Shown here in pieces: positions 34,338-46,696 of a stretch of 64,000 nucleotides of DNA. The DNA comes from Eutypa lata (taxonomy: Eukaryota > Ascomycota > Sordariomycetes > Xylariales > Diatrypaceae). Position 1 is the first letter of the stretch, and each line of letters opens with the position of its first letter. Made by a program: the position numbers and the translations under genes. The stretch lies in the NCBI GenBank assembly GCA_022661535.1, contig JAKULF010000005.1, positions 496,001 to 560,000 of the forward strand, written 5' to 3'. Under the pieces are notes generated by a model. The model searched no databases and was not told the origin of the DNA. It worked only from the letters and a program-made list of their open reading frames with translations.

Positions 34338-37300
34338 TCAAACATCGTATGCTTCACCATCGCTGTCCTCTTCATCCTCACTGTCCTCTTCATCCTCATT
34401 GTCCTCGATATCTTCGATTCTCTCACCGGTCTGACCAACCGCAAGATGAGGGTTCCGACCAAATAGACTGACATCATCTGTTATCTTCTTGTGTATTAGG
34501 TCAGCGACGGCAAACTTTCCCGCATTCTGTGCAGTTTTCATCGCGCCATCGTATCCGGTCGATCCCCTGTAACCGCTGAAGCCACCTGCGTTCAGAAGAA
34601 ACTGCACCATATCAAGCCGTCCTTCAAATGCAGCTATATCTAGCGGGCTGTGCCTGTTTCCATACATGTAGTAGAAATTAGCACAAAAGCACATGTTGAC
34701 TTCAGCACCCCAACCAATCAACATAACAGCATTGTCAATATCGCACGCGCTTGCGAGGGCACCCAATGCCGTCCTGCCAAATTTACCCCCTGGAGGCTCG
34801 TTAACGTCTGCACCACACTCAACAATGAACTTTATAAGGTTCGTTTTGCGTGTTTTATCCGTTGTAGGAGGTGGGAACCAGTCACACGCGGCTTGAAGGA
34901 CTGTCCTTCCATCTTCTTCATTAGCCGGTTGGTGAATATCAGCCCCTCGTTGTAGCAAGTAGGATATCAAGTCTTGGTCTCCTCGAAGTGCTGCTGCTTG
35001 GATAGAACTGACGGGATTCCTTATCTTAGTAGCGTCTGTGTATGCGTGAATATCAGCACCGGCCTCCAGGACTTGGCGGACTATGGTGTATTGTGCCCCC
35101 GCCAAAATCAAATGAGCTAGAGTAAAGCCAGTCCCAACGAGACATCCTCGTTCGAATAAAGCTTCGAAAATATCGAGTTCCATGCTGCCAAATGTACAAC
35201 TTATGCTAGCGGTATGTTCACCACGGCAGGAATACCTCCTTGAGTTGAATGCCCAGGAACATAAGGAATGCCGAGGGTCAACTCCTAAATCTAGAATAAA
35301 TTGTATTTTGCTCAGAAGTTGATCATCCTGCGAAGCGGAGCGTAACAAATGGTCCAAGATATTGGGAGAAGTTGTGTGACGTAGACCGGATCGAGTCTGC
35401 AATCTTGCACCATGGCCCCTTAAATATTTCAGCATTTCAAGAGTAGCTCCTCCGCAATGATAAGTATGAATATCCTTTGACGGGTGTTTGTGGTACATGG
35501 AGATTGCGATGATGCTGAATGAGCCTTCAGCTGTAATAACATCGGAGTTGATATCCACCCCCTCGTCTAATAACCACGATACCGCTTCGTAGTTGTTAAG
35601 GTGGGCTGCTGTGGACAATGCCAAAGGACCAACATGTTCCAAGTTGGCTCCATGTTGGAAAAGTAATTGTAGGACGCCGAATCCACTTCTACCAACTCCG
35701 CAATTCATAATAGATGAATCGATGATCGCCCCTTGATGAAGCAGTATAGTTAAGCAGAATTCCATGGTTTCTGTGATGCCATGTCTCCGAGCTTTTATCA
35801 CCAATTGGCGCAAAAGGGCATTGGCTCCTATCTTTAAAGTAGGAAGACTGATATCAACACCATATTCTATCATTGCTTGGATTGTTGCGCGGTCAGCATC
35901 GAAACCTTTATCGAAGAATTGCTCCGCGAAAACCAGCTCCAGGAACCGCATTTTCCCCTCTATATTCTGCTTTGTCACAGAACGTAGGTAGTCGCCCAGG
36001 CCTTTAGTACCGCCATTTTTTGCTGCAGTGTATACACCAATCCTCGTGATCCGTTCCGGTGCAGTGCTATATTGGACTAGCCTCCTATAAAGAGTCGGGT
36101 TGCAATTGAAGGCCCGCTCAAGGATGGTGAGGCGCCAACATTCAGTGACGTTTTCTGTGTCGTATAGCATATACAAGGCCGATAAGGGATTTAACCAGCA
36201 TGGAGAGTTCACGTCTGCTCTCTTTTCCAATAAGTAGTCGAGGGCTTGGCTGTGAACTTCATTGTCTATATCCAACTTAATAATACTGTTTAGCTCCGTG
36301 AGTTTTGGTAATCCATCTTCTAGGGCGTGGATGAACAAGCCTAAGGTGGTGGGACCTTTCACCCTTTGCCGAGTCATCGCGATGGGTTGAATTTGGTTCG
36401 GATCACACTTGTTTATTAATAGTTGAACGCACAGTTTGCTCCCAGCTGCAGCGGCTGCAATGATGCTAGGCGGGAAATGATCGGTATCCCAACTGGTACA
36501 TGACATGTGAGGACGGGCACCAGCCTCTAGTATAGTTTGAACAGTGTCCGGGCAGTCCATAGAAGCGGCGAGGGAAAGACACATGTATCCCTTTTGAAGG
36601 ATCCATTGGCTTTGACGGGCTCCAATTTCCATGAGTAGCCTGAAATGATCCTTAAGCTTAAGTTGGCCTGTGAGATAGACTGCTTCCTCCCATGCACTCC
36701 TTATTGTTGGGGTATTGTTCTCGGTGATACGTAGGAGAATCCGTCTAGGTACTCGCGTCAAGAGATCATCCAGAATTTCTATCGCTCTCTCCTCTTTGAA
36801 TAGGTGTTCTGTTAAATCATTTGAAAGTGTATAGAGTGCCTTGGCGAAATAAAAATAAGCATCGAAGGTTAAACTAGGCAACCCACTGATATGATGGTGC
36901 TGCTGGATATCGAACGAAGCTGGAAGAAAAAAATCATATCCAGCCGGTCTTTGATTACCTGAATAGTTGACGATGGCTGGTATGAACGTTAGGATGGTTA
37001 TATACTGGATATTCATTTATTTCAATAATTGGTCACTTACAATGCATGCTCTTCATGAACATGTTGAAAGGTAATATTCGAAGAAATAACTTGGTCCATT
37101 CACCATATGTCCATTCTGGTGACTGCACAGGGTCTCGGACTCCTTCCTGAGGAGCTTGCGTGAGCAATATCCCATTGGGCAGCATATATGTACCAAGATT
37201 TGGAAGACTGGTTTTATTGGAGGCGATCGATCGTGCAAGCTGGGCTGAAAAAACAGGTTCTTGCTGTTGCAAATGAAAGCCTTGTACGATGGGAAAAGCT

Positions 37301-38010
37301 ATCAGAATATGAGTGAATATATCCTTTGAAAGGGAATAGGAACATACGTGATCCCTCAGTTGACCCTGGTTGGGTACTAAGGTTGGCCGGTACTTCTACT
37401 AGGCCGTGTGTCGGTAAGGTGGGGGGCATAGGCTGTCCTAATGGAGACGGTGTCCGTACAATAACACCCTCTGGGAGTCGGCCATGTTGACCTATGCTAG
37501 GGCTTAGAAACAACATAAAGTGTATATATCAGAAAGAAACTGGTTAGAGTAGCTTAATATACCTTGATTCGTAGTTCGAGCCCCTGATCTTCTAATCTCT
37601 TTCCAGACTTTCCTCTCCGGAATCCGTGAGCCATTAAGGTAAACCCCCGTCGGTTTTCCATTTCTTTTCAACCTATGCTGATGTATGATTGGCCAAATTC
37701 CTTTCTTGAGCTTCTTGCGAAGCCCGAGCTCGTCCCTAAGTTTCGTCTCATAGATTGAGAGTCTGAATGAAAGTTAGGTCGGGTCAGATATACTTATAGG
37801 TCATAGGGTGCCTTACGGTCTCTGAGGGAAACCATGTTCTTTTTCCAGTATACTTTTTACCTCTTTCAGCGTTTTCCTCTCTACTTCGTAGAGTTGTCGA
37901 ATGATAGGTTCATGCTGTGCCCATTCGTCTCTGAATGGAATCGAGGCGGAATGCTGTTGAGATGACACGATCAAAATAGCCCTTTGAAAGGAGAAAATGT
38001 GGCATTCCAA
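34338..38010 (-). CDS. Clr5-domain ankyrin protein
   Basis: Five exons: 38010(?)-37817, 37762-37563, 37491-37348, 37280-37041 and 36958-34338; introns are 54, 71, 67 and 82 bp with good donors, and all junctions keep the frame. Exons 1-2 encode a Clr5 domain (IPFRDEWAQHEPIIRQLY ... LSIYETKLRDELGLRKKLKK), a presumed DNA- or protein-binding module found at the N-terminus of many fungal proteins. A Pro-rich linker follows, then a long ankyrin array (for example SPLDIAAFEGRLDMVQFLLN) and a very acidic tail (DNEDEEDSEDEEDSDGEA). The function is unknown; similar proteins are expanded in Pezizomycotina. The start is unresolved: no in-frame ATG exists in exons 1 or 2, and a stop lies just upstream of the TTG at 38010. 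Either a short upstream exon is missed or the 5' end is frameshifted. The low-coordinate end is firm. Confidence 0.78.
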
Positions 38011-39163
38011 TTAGTTAGGTTGATATGTTGGGAGGAGAATGGAAGATGAAGAGATAACACACATTAGAAAGTGATCGGAGGGGTGTTTCGTCTTTATAGA
38101 AAGAACATACACCAACAACCCTCGATCGCAACCACCCTGCTGTCCGAAGCAGGCTACGAGCCTAAATATGCGTAGGATTTACGCTAGTTCGGTATGAAAC
38201 GGGCAATTGTCCAAAGTCTGGTTACATTTTCGTGGCGCAATACGTGTTCGCCAATGGAAGACTAGCCCCAAATGCCGAAGCTCATGCACCTGAGATGCGA
38301 GCGAATAGCAGATGTTAATTCACACAGAGACCAACCTATCTTGAAGCTCTGCAATAGGTCAAATGTATAAGCCAGTCCACTGTGTTGTCCAATTTCTATC
38401 CAATTCCTAGCAGGGAGGTCAGTAAGTCAACCAATCGCTCAATCTTGGGTAGGACAAATTTGCACTTCATGTACAGCCACACATCATTCATAGGAACCTA
38501 GTTGCAGATGGCTTGTCCAAAATCTGTTAAGGAAAATATGTACATTGTACCTTGAGAAAATACACCATCATATGCTACCCCCCACCGCCAACCTAGCAGG
38601 AGACAATGACACCCGAAGCTCTCGTCCGTATACACATTTACAAACGAAATAACCGTCATCGAAGTAGGTGTTGGTATGGGGGATGTATCTATTTCATGAT
38701 ATTTAGGTTCGTGTATATTTATTGAATTTACGTCAAAATGCTATTTGAATAGAATAGGGGTTTCATAATTACGCACCTACGTAGCTACAGACAGCGGTCC
38801 CAACAAATCAAAGCGTGAACAGCTTCAAATCAAATAAATCATATACTTGATCTTTTTGTTTTGAGGTTATTCCAAAGACGTGTCAGTCGTATTTTGTTTG
38901 ATTTGTTGGGGCCGCTGTCTTCACAAAATGGTTGAGGGCACTACCGACCGAATAATATAGCTACTGAAGCAAGGGAGTAGTTGGGCATAAATTAAGATGA
39001 ATTAATCCTACGAAAATTTATTATAGTCATGTTAAGACACGAAAAGGCCACCTATTAGCCAAACCATTTGAGACCCTCCCTAGCCAGTCCTGACTGACAC
39101 CGATCAATGAGTTATCCTAACTCCGACTTACCTTCAGCGCCGACAGAAGGGTGAAGAAGCCCT
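38011..39163. other. Intergenic with MITE-like element
   Basis: Holds the upstream region of the Clr5-ankyrin gene (TATAAAG on the minus strand near 38093-38099) and the inverted-repeat element at 38789-38920. No protein is supported. Confidence 0.5.
38789..38920. mobile_element. MITE-like inverted-repeat element, 132 bp
   Basis: Terminal inverted repeats of 24 bp (38789-38812 and 38897-38920) begin AGACAGCGGTCCCAACAAAT and match with a single mismatch. They enclose 84 bp of A/T-rich unique sequence. No clear target duplication is visible and there is no coding capacity, so it is either a miniature DNA-transposon relic or a large hairpin. Confidence 0.65.
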
Positions 39164-39379
39164 CTATGCTCCACCACGGAAGGACCGACCTTCCGCACGA
39201 CGTTGCTCTAGGTCACCAGAAAATGAAGGATTAGCACTCGGAGTAACGCGATTGCCAGTAGTAATATCGCGGGCCTCGGGGGTGACGACAACGCCTTTTC
39301 CACTGGTCTGGGGCTGAGTAGGCTTCTTCAGAATACTCTTGGGCTGCCCAGTCGAGAAAGCGGAGGAAGACGAAGACAT
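39164..39379 (-). CDS. Small basic Ser-rich protein with SILK-type motif
   Basis: Intronless, 71 residues from ATG 39379. The sequence is hydrophilic and probably disordered: a Ser run, GQPKSILKKPTQPQ, a Val-rich KGVVVTPEARD, then SFSGDLEQRRAEGRSFRGGA. KSILKK fits the [GS]IL[RK] motif used by several protein phosphatase-1 binding proteins, but no RVxF motif is obvious, so this is only a hint. The frame is open another 38 codons upstream without an ATG. I do not recognise the family with confidence. Confidence 0.5.
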   Translation of the reverse strand: MSSSSSAFSTGQPKSILKKPTQPQTSGKGVVVTPEARDITTGNRVTPSANPSFSGDLEQRRAEGRSFRGGA

Positions 39380-40619
39380 GTCTGCGGTTTGTTTTCTACT
39401 CGTTTTCGTTGAAAGTGAAGTTTGGATCCTGTCCTGAACTGATGTCTTTGCCTTCTGAATGTCTTGAATGCTGTGATGTTTCTGAGGCCATTTCAACTCG
39501 CGGCTATGACCGCCAATTTATATTCGTTTCATTTTGAGACATCGTTTGTTGATAGTTAGGTAGTTATCGTACTATTCCATTGTTCAATTACAATAGACAT
39601 GAATATGAATAGAAACTATATCAATGACCTTGTTCCATCCCTTTGTAGTTGTGGCCAGTATGCTAACAAAGGGGCTATGAATTCAGTAACCATTATTTAG
39701 TCTAGCTGTTCATTGTATTCGATATGTTGAAAGGGGTCAGGAATCAGACCTCGAATGACAGAGAGGTATTTGGGTACTGCATGAAACGTCAACCCGGCTC
39801 TCCTATTCCAACTCTAGGAAGACGTCAATGAGACCTTTGTTAGCTTGTATATGAAATTAGCCGAAAATGATCCAATATCACAAGACTAGATCTACTCATA
39901 AAAATCATTGTGGTGTCAATAGTCCTTTGTAAATACCTTATCCTGCTTCCACCCTCCTTGTAACGCTGCAGGGCGTATTAGTGGGGAGAAGATGTTGCAT
40001 AACTCCCCCGTCAATGTCGCCAAGACACTACGCTTTAGCCGTCTGCAGGTCTGGCGCGCCTTATTATAGACAACTACTTATCGTTAGTAATAGCTAGAGG
40101 CAGGACTTCTTCATCGGTGTGACTCTAACTATAATCTATGTATATTCAAAATTTTCAACTAGTCGGTGCTGCCCCATACGGGAGCCGCAGGCTTGAAGTC
40201 GGAGCCAGCCATCACACCTTGTTTTCCCCCTCGACGAATGATCTACCATTTAACTATCAAAGCCTAGCATCGTGGTTCTCCTTATGTGGCTCTCCTTATG
40301 GGCCCTTCGTAGGTAGGTCTAGATTTGCTTACGCGGTCAATATTCAATTGCAGACCGCATCTTCTCGTTCATATGATCATTAATAATACTCGGGCAGGTG
40401 TGCAGGAGCGGAATTGCCTAATTCGGTGCAAGTAGCAGTCGAAGGCGGAGCTGTTCAATGGAGCTCAAGATAGGAGATAATGGAATCATATGAAAAAAAA
40501 CCTGCAACCAAACTCTGATTATAAGACGATGCAACTCACTTGTGAGATCCCATGCAATTGACACGCTCTTCTTTTCGTCAAGTTCCTTGGGATTTTGAAA
40601 GAGAACTCTACCAAGCACA
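39380..40619. other. Intergenic 1.24 kb, divergent
   Basis: Spacer between the small SILK-motif gene (-) and the sugar porter (+). No coding-like frame and no repeat recognised. Confidence 0.45.
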
Positions 40620-42251
40620 ATGTTTCTTAACCGTATAAAAGGAGTCCCAGTGTGGATGAGTGCTTCAGTGATCACGTCATGCAATGCAATTGTGTTCGGG
40701 TGAGTAAAGAATCCCCCCAACTGTCCTTATACAGTCTTATTCACCACCTGGTAGACTGGATACAGGGACTATCGGTCCCGTGACCACTATGGTCTCATTT
40801 AGGGAAACATTCGGCGAGTTCTCCGCTACCATCCACGGAGTCATCGTATCGTCAATCCTGATCGGCGGCGTCATAACCTCACTCATATCGGGAATCCTCG
40901 CCGACCGCTACGGTCGGACACGGATGATAGGGCTCGGCTCCCTCATATTCGGCATCGGCGCCACTCTAGAAACCACCTCGTTCCAGCTCCCTAGCTTCAT
41001 TGTCGGCCGGCTCATCAAGGGCGTCGGCGAAGGCATCTTCCTATCCACGGTGTACGTTCTAGTCGCAGAGGTCTCCCCAGCCAAGAGACGCGGAACGGTC
41101 GCCAACATCCCGCAGCTGTTGATCTCCTCCGGCATCTTAATCGGATACTTCATGTGCTACGGCACGGCCAACATGGCTGGTTCGCTGTCTTGGCGCCTGC
41201 CGCTCGCCATACAAGCAGGCATCGCCTTCACCAACGCAGCGGCCTCCGCCCTCGTTCCCCAGAGCCCGCGATGGCTACTCGCGAAGGGACAGGTCGAGCA
41301 AGCGCGCGCCGTGATCCAGCACCTGGGCCTCGCCGAAGAAGAGCAGCAGGAGCTTCTCGCCCAGTCCGTAGCGTCGGGTCTCGAGCACTCCCCCGACACG
41401 TCCTTCGTGGAGAGCGTCAGAGACACGCTGCGCGAGTTCAAGCAGGCGTTCTCGGCCTCGGTGCGGGGCCGCACCATCTTCGGGTGCTTCATCATGAGCA
41501 TGCAGCAGTTCTGCGGCATCGACGGCGTGCTCTACTACGCGCCGATCCTGTTCGCGCAGGCTGGGCTCGACTCCGCGCAGGCGAGCTTCCTCGCCTCGGG
41601 CATCAGCGCCCTGGTCCTCCTGCTCGTCACCATCCCCGCCACGCTCATGTGCGACATGTGGGGGCGCAAGACGTCGAGCCTCGTGGGCGGCACGCTGATC
41701 TCGTTCCTCATGTTCCTCATGGGCAGCCTGTACGCCGCTGACAAGGTGCATCCGGGCACTCCTGCCGCGTGGACCGTCATCGTCTGCATTTATCTCTTCG
41801 GCTGCGTGTTCTCCGTCACCTGGGCTCTCGGGTTCCGCATGTACATGATCGAGAGCCTGCCGCGGAAGACGCGGAGTAGCGGTGCCAGCCTCGCGCAGGC
41901 TTCGAACTGGGTAAGTCCGAACTCTCATTAAGTAGCAATCATCAGAGGTGATAGTACTAACATATACATACATACTAGCTGGCGAATTATATCGTCGCCC
42001 TCGCGACGCCCGTTTTCCTTGCCACGTCCACTTTCGGTGCTTATTACTTCTTCGCCTTGTCGGCCCTGCTCTGCACCATCATGTGTGCGATCTTCATGTT
42101 CGAGACCAAGGGCCACAGCTTGGAGTTGATAGAGCAGAAATATTCCGAAAGACAGGCGATCAAGGCCAAGGCCAGTGCCTCGGGAATAAAACGGTGGAAG
42201 TTTAGCATGCAGGGTTTCAAGTCGCGTAGAATCACGACCACTAAGGGGTAA
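40620..42251 (+). CDS. MFS sugar porter family transporter
   Basis: Exons are 40620-40699, 40755-41910 and 41979-42251 (introns 55 and 68 bp with GTGAGT and GTAAGT donors), giving 502 residues. The small first exon (MFLNRIKGVPVWMSASVITS) supplies helix I and joins in frame to GLDTGTIGPVTTM, a classic sugar-porter start. Later signatures are GILADRYGRTRMIG (helix 2-3 loop), VGRLIKGVGEGIFLSTVYVLVAEVSP, PQSPRWLLAKG, QQFCGIDGVLYYAP in helix 7, DMWGRKTSSL, and FETKGHSLELIEQKY after helix 12. It is a proton-linked importer of a sugar or related polyol or acid at the plasma membrane; the substrate is not predictable. It converges on the SDR gene. Confidence 0.92.
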
Positions 42252-42633
42252 GATGGATATCAAGGCGGCATGTCCGCCCAATGAGAACGAACACATCACT
42301 ATTATGTGTTTAGTTTGATTTGTTTGATTCAAGTCAACTGGGCGTGATTCAACGCTTTAAATTAGCTTGAACTGGAATTGATACTTAGCTGGGTTTGGGT
42401 AATGATAAACCTAATTATTTTCCGCTTTGGCGCAACGGTAGGAACAGTCGAGGCGGGTTTCAAAAACTTCAACAAAGTTTACATTCATGGATATGAGATC
42501 TCAGTTTTCTGAGTGTTCCCATGCTTCAAAGGATATAAGTCCGCGGAGGGTAGAGAAGATAGTTATATATCATCGAAGTAGACAGTCACCTAAAGAAACC
42601 ATGTACTATCTTCACCAGGGATAGCATGAAAGC
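42252..42633. other. Intergenic, convergent
   Basis: Between the 3' ends of the sugar porter (+) and the SDR gene (-). Nothing recognised. Confidence 0.4.
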
Positions 42634-43795
42634 CTAGCGTATCGTGAACCCGCCATCAATCCGAATATCAGCCCTGTTTAACACAGCAGTTAGCATATCA
42701 TATAATTTACCACATCATCATCCACCCATAGTTAGAGCAGCGAACAAACAAAACACATCCAAAACTCACCCATTAACCATCCCACTCCCATCCCGACACA
42801 AAAAGGCAATCGTCTCCGCCACCTCCTCCGGCATGACGAACCTCCCCGTCGGGACCTGCTTTAGAAACGCCTCCGCCACCCCGGGCGCTCCCCACGCCTT
42901 CTGCCCCAGCTCCGTCCACGCCACGGTCGGCGACACCGTATTCGCCGTGATGCCGCGCGGGCCCCACTCGCTCGCCATGCTGCGCGTCAGCGCCTCCAGC
43001 CCCGCCTTCGACGCGCAGTATATGCCATGGTGCCAGAGCGCAGCGTGCGCGGCCTGCGAACTCACGCTCACGATGCGACCTGGCGGCGCGATAGTAGCCC
43101 CGCCGGGGTTCGGAGGTGATGATGATGATGATGTCGCAGCAGCAGCAGCACCCCCAGCCGCCGCCGCCGCCGCCGCCGTCATGTACAAGCGCGCGAACGC
43201 CTGGCTGCATAGCATAGGTCCCAGTATATTGATATCGAGATGGCGCGCCGACTCCTCGGGCGGCGTGTCCTCCATCGGGCTCAGCGATACGTACCCCGCC
43301 GAGTTGACGAGGATGCTGGGGAACGCCGTCGACGCATTGCTGCCGCTGCCCACGGGCCCGCCCAGGTCGGACGTTATGCTCGCGAAGGCGCCCTGCACCG
43401 ACGTCGGCGAGGTGATGTCGCAGGCGTAGGTGCGGATCTCGCCGCCCGGGAACTCGGTCTGCCCGTACCCCTTGAGCAGCAGGTCCAGTTTCTTGTTCTC
43501 TTCGAATGGCGCGTATAAGAGGGCCAGCCGGGCACCTTGGGCTCGTAGCAGCTTGCCGGTTGCGGACCCGAGACCGCCTGGGGGGTTGGAAGCGAGGTGG
43601 CGGTTAGAATGTGTGGTGAGGAGGGGAGGAGTGCGGTGTAAGTAGTGTAGGTAGGGGCTGGGGCTGGGGGGATACTACATAATTGTGCACACTAGATACG
43701 CTCTGTTGGAGTTGGAGTTGGGGTTGGGTTGGGTTGGAGTCGGGATACTCACCGAGGCCGCCGGCGATAATCGCGAGTCTTGATGTTAGCGCCAT
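42634..43795 (-). CDS. Short-chain dehydrogenase/reductase with low-complexity insert
   Basis: Exons are 43795-43753, 43577-42770 and 42673-42634 (introns 175 and 96 bp, GTGAGT donors), giving 296 residues. The first intron divides the Rossmann glycine motif, which reads IIAGGLGGGLGSATGK after splicing. NSAGYVSLSPMED corresponds to the NNAG region, VSVSSQAAH carries the catalytic Ser, and YCASKAGLEALTRSMASEWG holds the YxxxK pair; ITANTVSPT and DIRIDGG complete the classical SDR pattern. It oxidises or reduces a hydroxy or keto group with NAD(P)(H). An unusual insert of about 28 residues rich in Ala, Ser, Pro and Gly (after RLYMT and before GRIVSV) extends the loop before the catalytic strand. 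It is coded by GCN and TCA/ATC repeats and probably arose by microsatellite expansion. Confidence 0.88.
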
Positions 43796-44300
43796 GATAA
43801 AAAGTACTGAGTACAGAATTGTATATGTGGCGTTCAGATGCAGTTGGAGGTTAATACGTCAATAATGCGGTAAAGGAATACACCAAGCTGAGCCTCGTGA
43901 GTTAAGCAGGACTTTGAGCAGGACTGAATTATATACGATGCGTTGTGGACCGTGGTGGTCTACTCTAGTAGGCTATTAAACGTGGGGTAGTGACCTCCTG
44001 ACCACTTGCATGCATTACCCTTATAATTTTTAGGGGAATGAGTTCCTGATTCGAGAGCTCTAGTTAGGTAGACCGTATGCAGTACGAAACTAGTTATAAT
44101 CGTCTATACACTCCATAATAAGCCCCTCCCTATTCCACGTACCTAGGCAAAATATAAAAACTACTTCGTAAGTAGGTCCTAAAATATGTGCATGTCTTTT
44201 AGTAACTCATGCGCCCTGGCCCCTTTTTCTCCCCCAACCAAGTGAAGTCCCATCCGCATAATGTGATAGCTCAGACATTGATCATATTTATAGTGCTATT
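43796..44300. other. SDR gene promoter region
   Basis: Between two minus-strand genes, SDR start and esterase end. No coding signal. Confidence 0.4.
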
Positions 44301-46020
44301 TCATTGCTGCGATATCTCAACCTTATCCCACCAAAAATCGCTCTCCTTCTTCGCCCACACATCATCAACAACCGTCGCAGGAGTGCCGACACCACCACCT
44401 ATCAATTCTTCGTTACCCATGCCAAAGACGACCTTCTTCGGCTCAGTCCCTTGGTGTGGAACCCAATCCGGTCTACTCCCATGGCCCCCGGGGATCTTAT
44501 TTGGATCGCCCGTGCAGATGAAACTGGTTGTGTAAGCGTGCAGCACACCTGCCAACTCATCCTGCGCCTTTGACTTCGCGCAGACGGCTTTCTCGCGCAC
44601 CTCGTACGCCATGTTGTCCCCGTGACTCGCGCCCCCGACGATGCTGCTTATCGCCGCCCAGTGGTACAGATAGACGGGCACGTGCGGGCCGGCAAAGTGT
44701 GCGGTCTGGCGGACGGGCGCGACGTACGCGTAGTGCGCATATGCTGCTTCGATGCGCTTGTACTGGGGTCCGACTCCGTGGCTGAGGCGATCCTCTTTGT
44801 AAATGGAGTCCGGCACCGTTTCCGGATCGGGGTACAGTGTATTGATCGTGTCGAGGTCCTTTTGGGTTAGTTGTGGCAGCAGCTCATGGAAGAAGTTGGT
44901 GAACTCGGACGATTTCGACATCGTCTTCTCGACGTAGAGAGATCCCTCGTTGCCGTTGAAGCCGGTCATGATGGGCACCTTGTGCCATTTCCCGTCGCGC
45001 CAGGCGTCGATCGGTCGATGCCGGATTATCTCCCCGTCGATTACGGGTTGGAATGCCCAACGCAAGCTAGGGTTATACTTGTAGAATACTGTGGTCTGGG
45101 CTTTTGCAACGACTGAGAGCGGCTGTGACCGTAAAAAAGGGAAGATCTCTTCATCCGATAGACCTTCTGGGCAGCCTGCTTCTTTTAAGAAGTCTTTGAA
45201 CTGCTCTTCATGAACCTCAGAGTCGTAATGGCGCACAGCACGCGAGGTAGGCGCACCGGACTCCATAATGGCTCGATGGAATAGTGGAGGCTTGCCCTCT
45301 TCATAGTCGAGGAGATGGTGACCGATCTTAATGGTCTAGGTTAGTATGCGCTTCGCTAGTTAGGTAAATAGGGGAAATCGGTACCGAATGAGCCCCTGCA
45401 GAGAGGCCAAAAATTGTAACATTGTTTTTATCACCTCCGAAAGAGCCAATATTCTCCTGCACCCACTCCATGAGCAAAATCTGATCTTTCAGCCCTAAGT
45501 TAAGTGCCCCTTCCTTGGCACTGAGTTTCGAAGGCAAGAACCCAAGCGCACCAATGCGATATCCACAAGACACAACGATGAAAGGCTCGGCGGACCAGCC
45601 CACCATCGACGCACTATCGTGCATCGCCGCGTTTCCGCGATTGAAAGCGCCGCCATGGAAGTAGATGCCGACCGGCAGCAGGGGTTTGGAACCCGGAGCT
45701 CCTCCGGCGGTGCCCGTTTGGCGGAAGACGTTGGCCGTGAGGCAGTCCTCGCTTTCTTCCAGCTTCGGCCCTTTGACGAGGAATTGCTTTGCCGGCGCTC
45801 GGGGTCCGAACTTGGACGCGTCGATGATGGCGGATGATGATGGTAGAACTTTCTCCGGCGGCCGGAACCGTCGATCCCCCGTGGGCGGCAGCGCGTAGGG
45901 GATTCCTAAGAAGGCGTCGACGGGCTTCGGGTATGCATCCTGTTGTTGGATGCCTACTACCGTCCCCTGTGCAAGGGTCACCTTAGGCCGGGCTGCTGTT
46001 GATTGTCCTTCTACCGTCAT
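44301..46020 (-). CDS. Type-B carboxylesterase (cholinesterase-like)
   Basis: Exons are 46020-45385 and 45326-44301 (intron GTACCG...TAAG, 58 bp, weak donor but frame-preserving), giving 553 residues, the usual family length. The alpha/beta-hydrolase triad is complete: the nucleophile Ser in GLSAGAHS at the exon boundary, the acidic Glu in GFNGNEGSLY, and His in GGASHGDNM. The oxyanion HGGAF motif and the SEDCLTANVF block confirm the carboxylesterase/cholinesterase family. There is no signal peptide, so it is probably intracellular, hydrolysing a small ester. It is divergent from the MFS porter at 46697, an arrangement that would suit uptake and hydrolysis of the same compound, although that is only positional evidence. 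Confidence 0.9.
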
Positions 46021-46696
46021 CACGTGCGATATAGTTGTGTAGTCATAGACCTTTAGATCGATTTTAGTATTCCAAAGCAAGGACTATTTTCTTATCTCGA
46101 TTTCGTGCATACGATAATTAATCTAGATATGAAGTTGATTCTATATGGGCATATTGGCTCCCTAAGGGCTGTATCAATCGATTAGGGGTGCGGAGAAGCA
46201 TGCGACTTCGGCGAACAGCCGAGAATGCCCGGTCGCGATAGTAGACTCCTCCGGCTCGGTCTGGATTTCCCGATCGGGGCCCCCAAGTGGCCCACCACGG
46301 GACTACTAAATGTCCCGTAGTAAAGAGACGAGCTAGAGCTGATAGAGCGTGATAGACATCCCAACCAACCATTGGCTTCGGCACTAATTACGTATCGAAA
46401 TAACTCCGCAAAACATGGGGTGCAGCGAGACTCGACTTTCTGATCCGCAGATAGCGGAAGTTGTCCGACAGGGGCTGGGCGACATCTGGGGTTCGCTAGC
46501 TCGAGATGATCAAGATAACTGCCTTGGCTACGAAGATAGGATTGGAATACGAACCCCCTCTATCTCCCTACTAATGTAGGTATGCATATCATAAAGGTCC
46601 GTCGCCAGTTACTTCACGTCCTCCTTAGGTAGGATAGAATAGAAGCGCTCCCTTTGGATTCGAATCTTCCTCCGTCGTCCCAACCTGCCCCCCAAG
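46021..46696. promoter_or_regulatory. Divergent promoter region, esterase / MFS porter
   Basis: 677 bp between two start codons. A C/T-rich stretch (46640-46696) precedes the porter ATG. No specific operator recognised. Confidence 0.4.
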
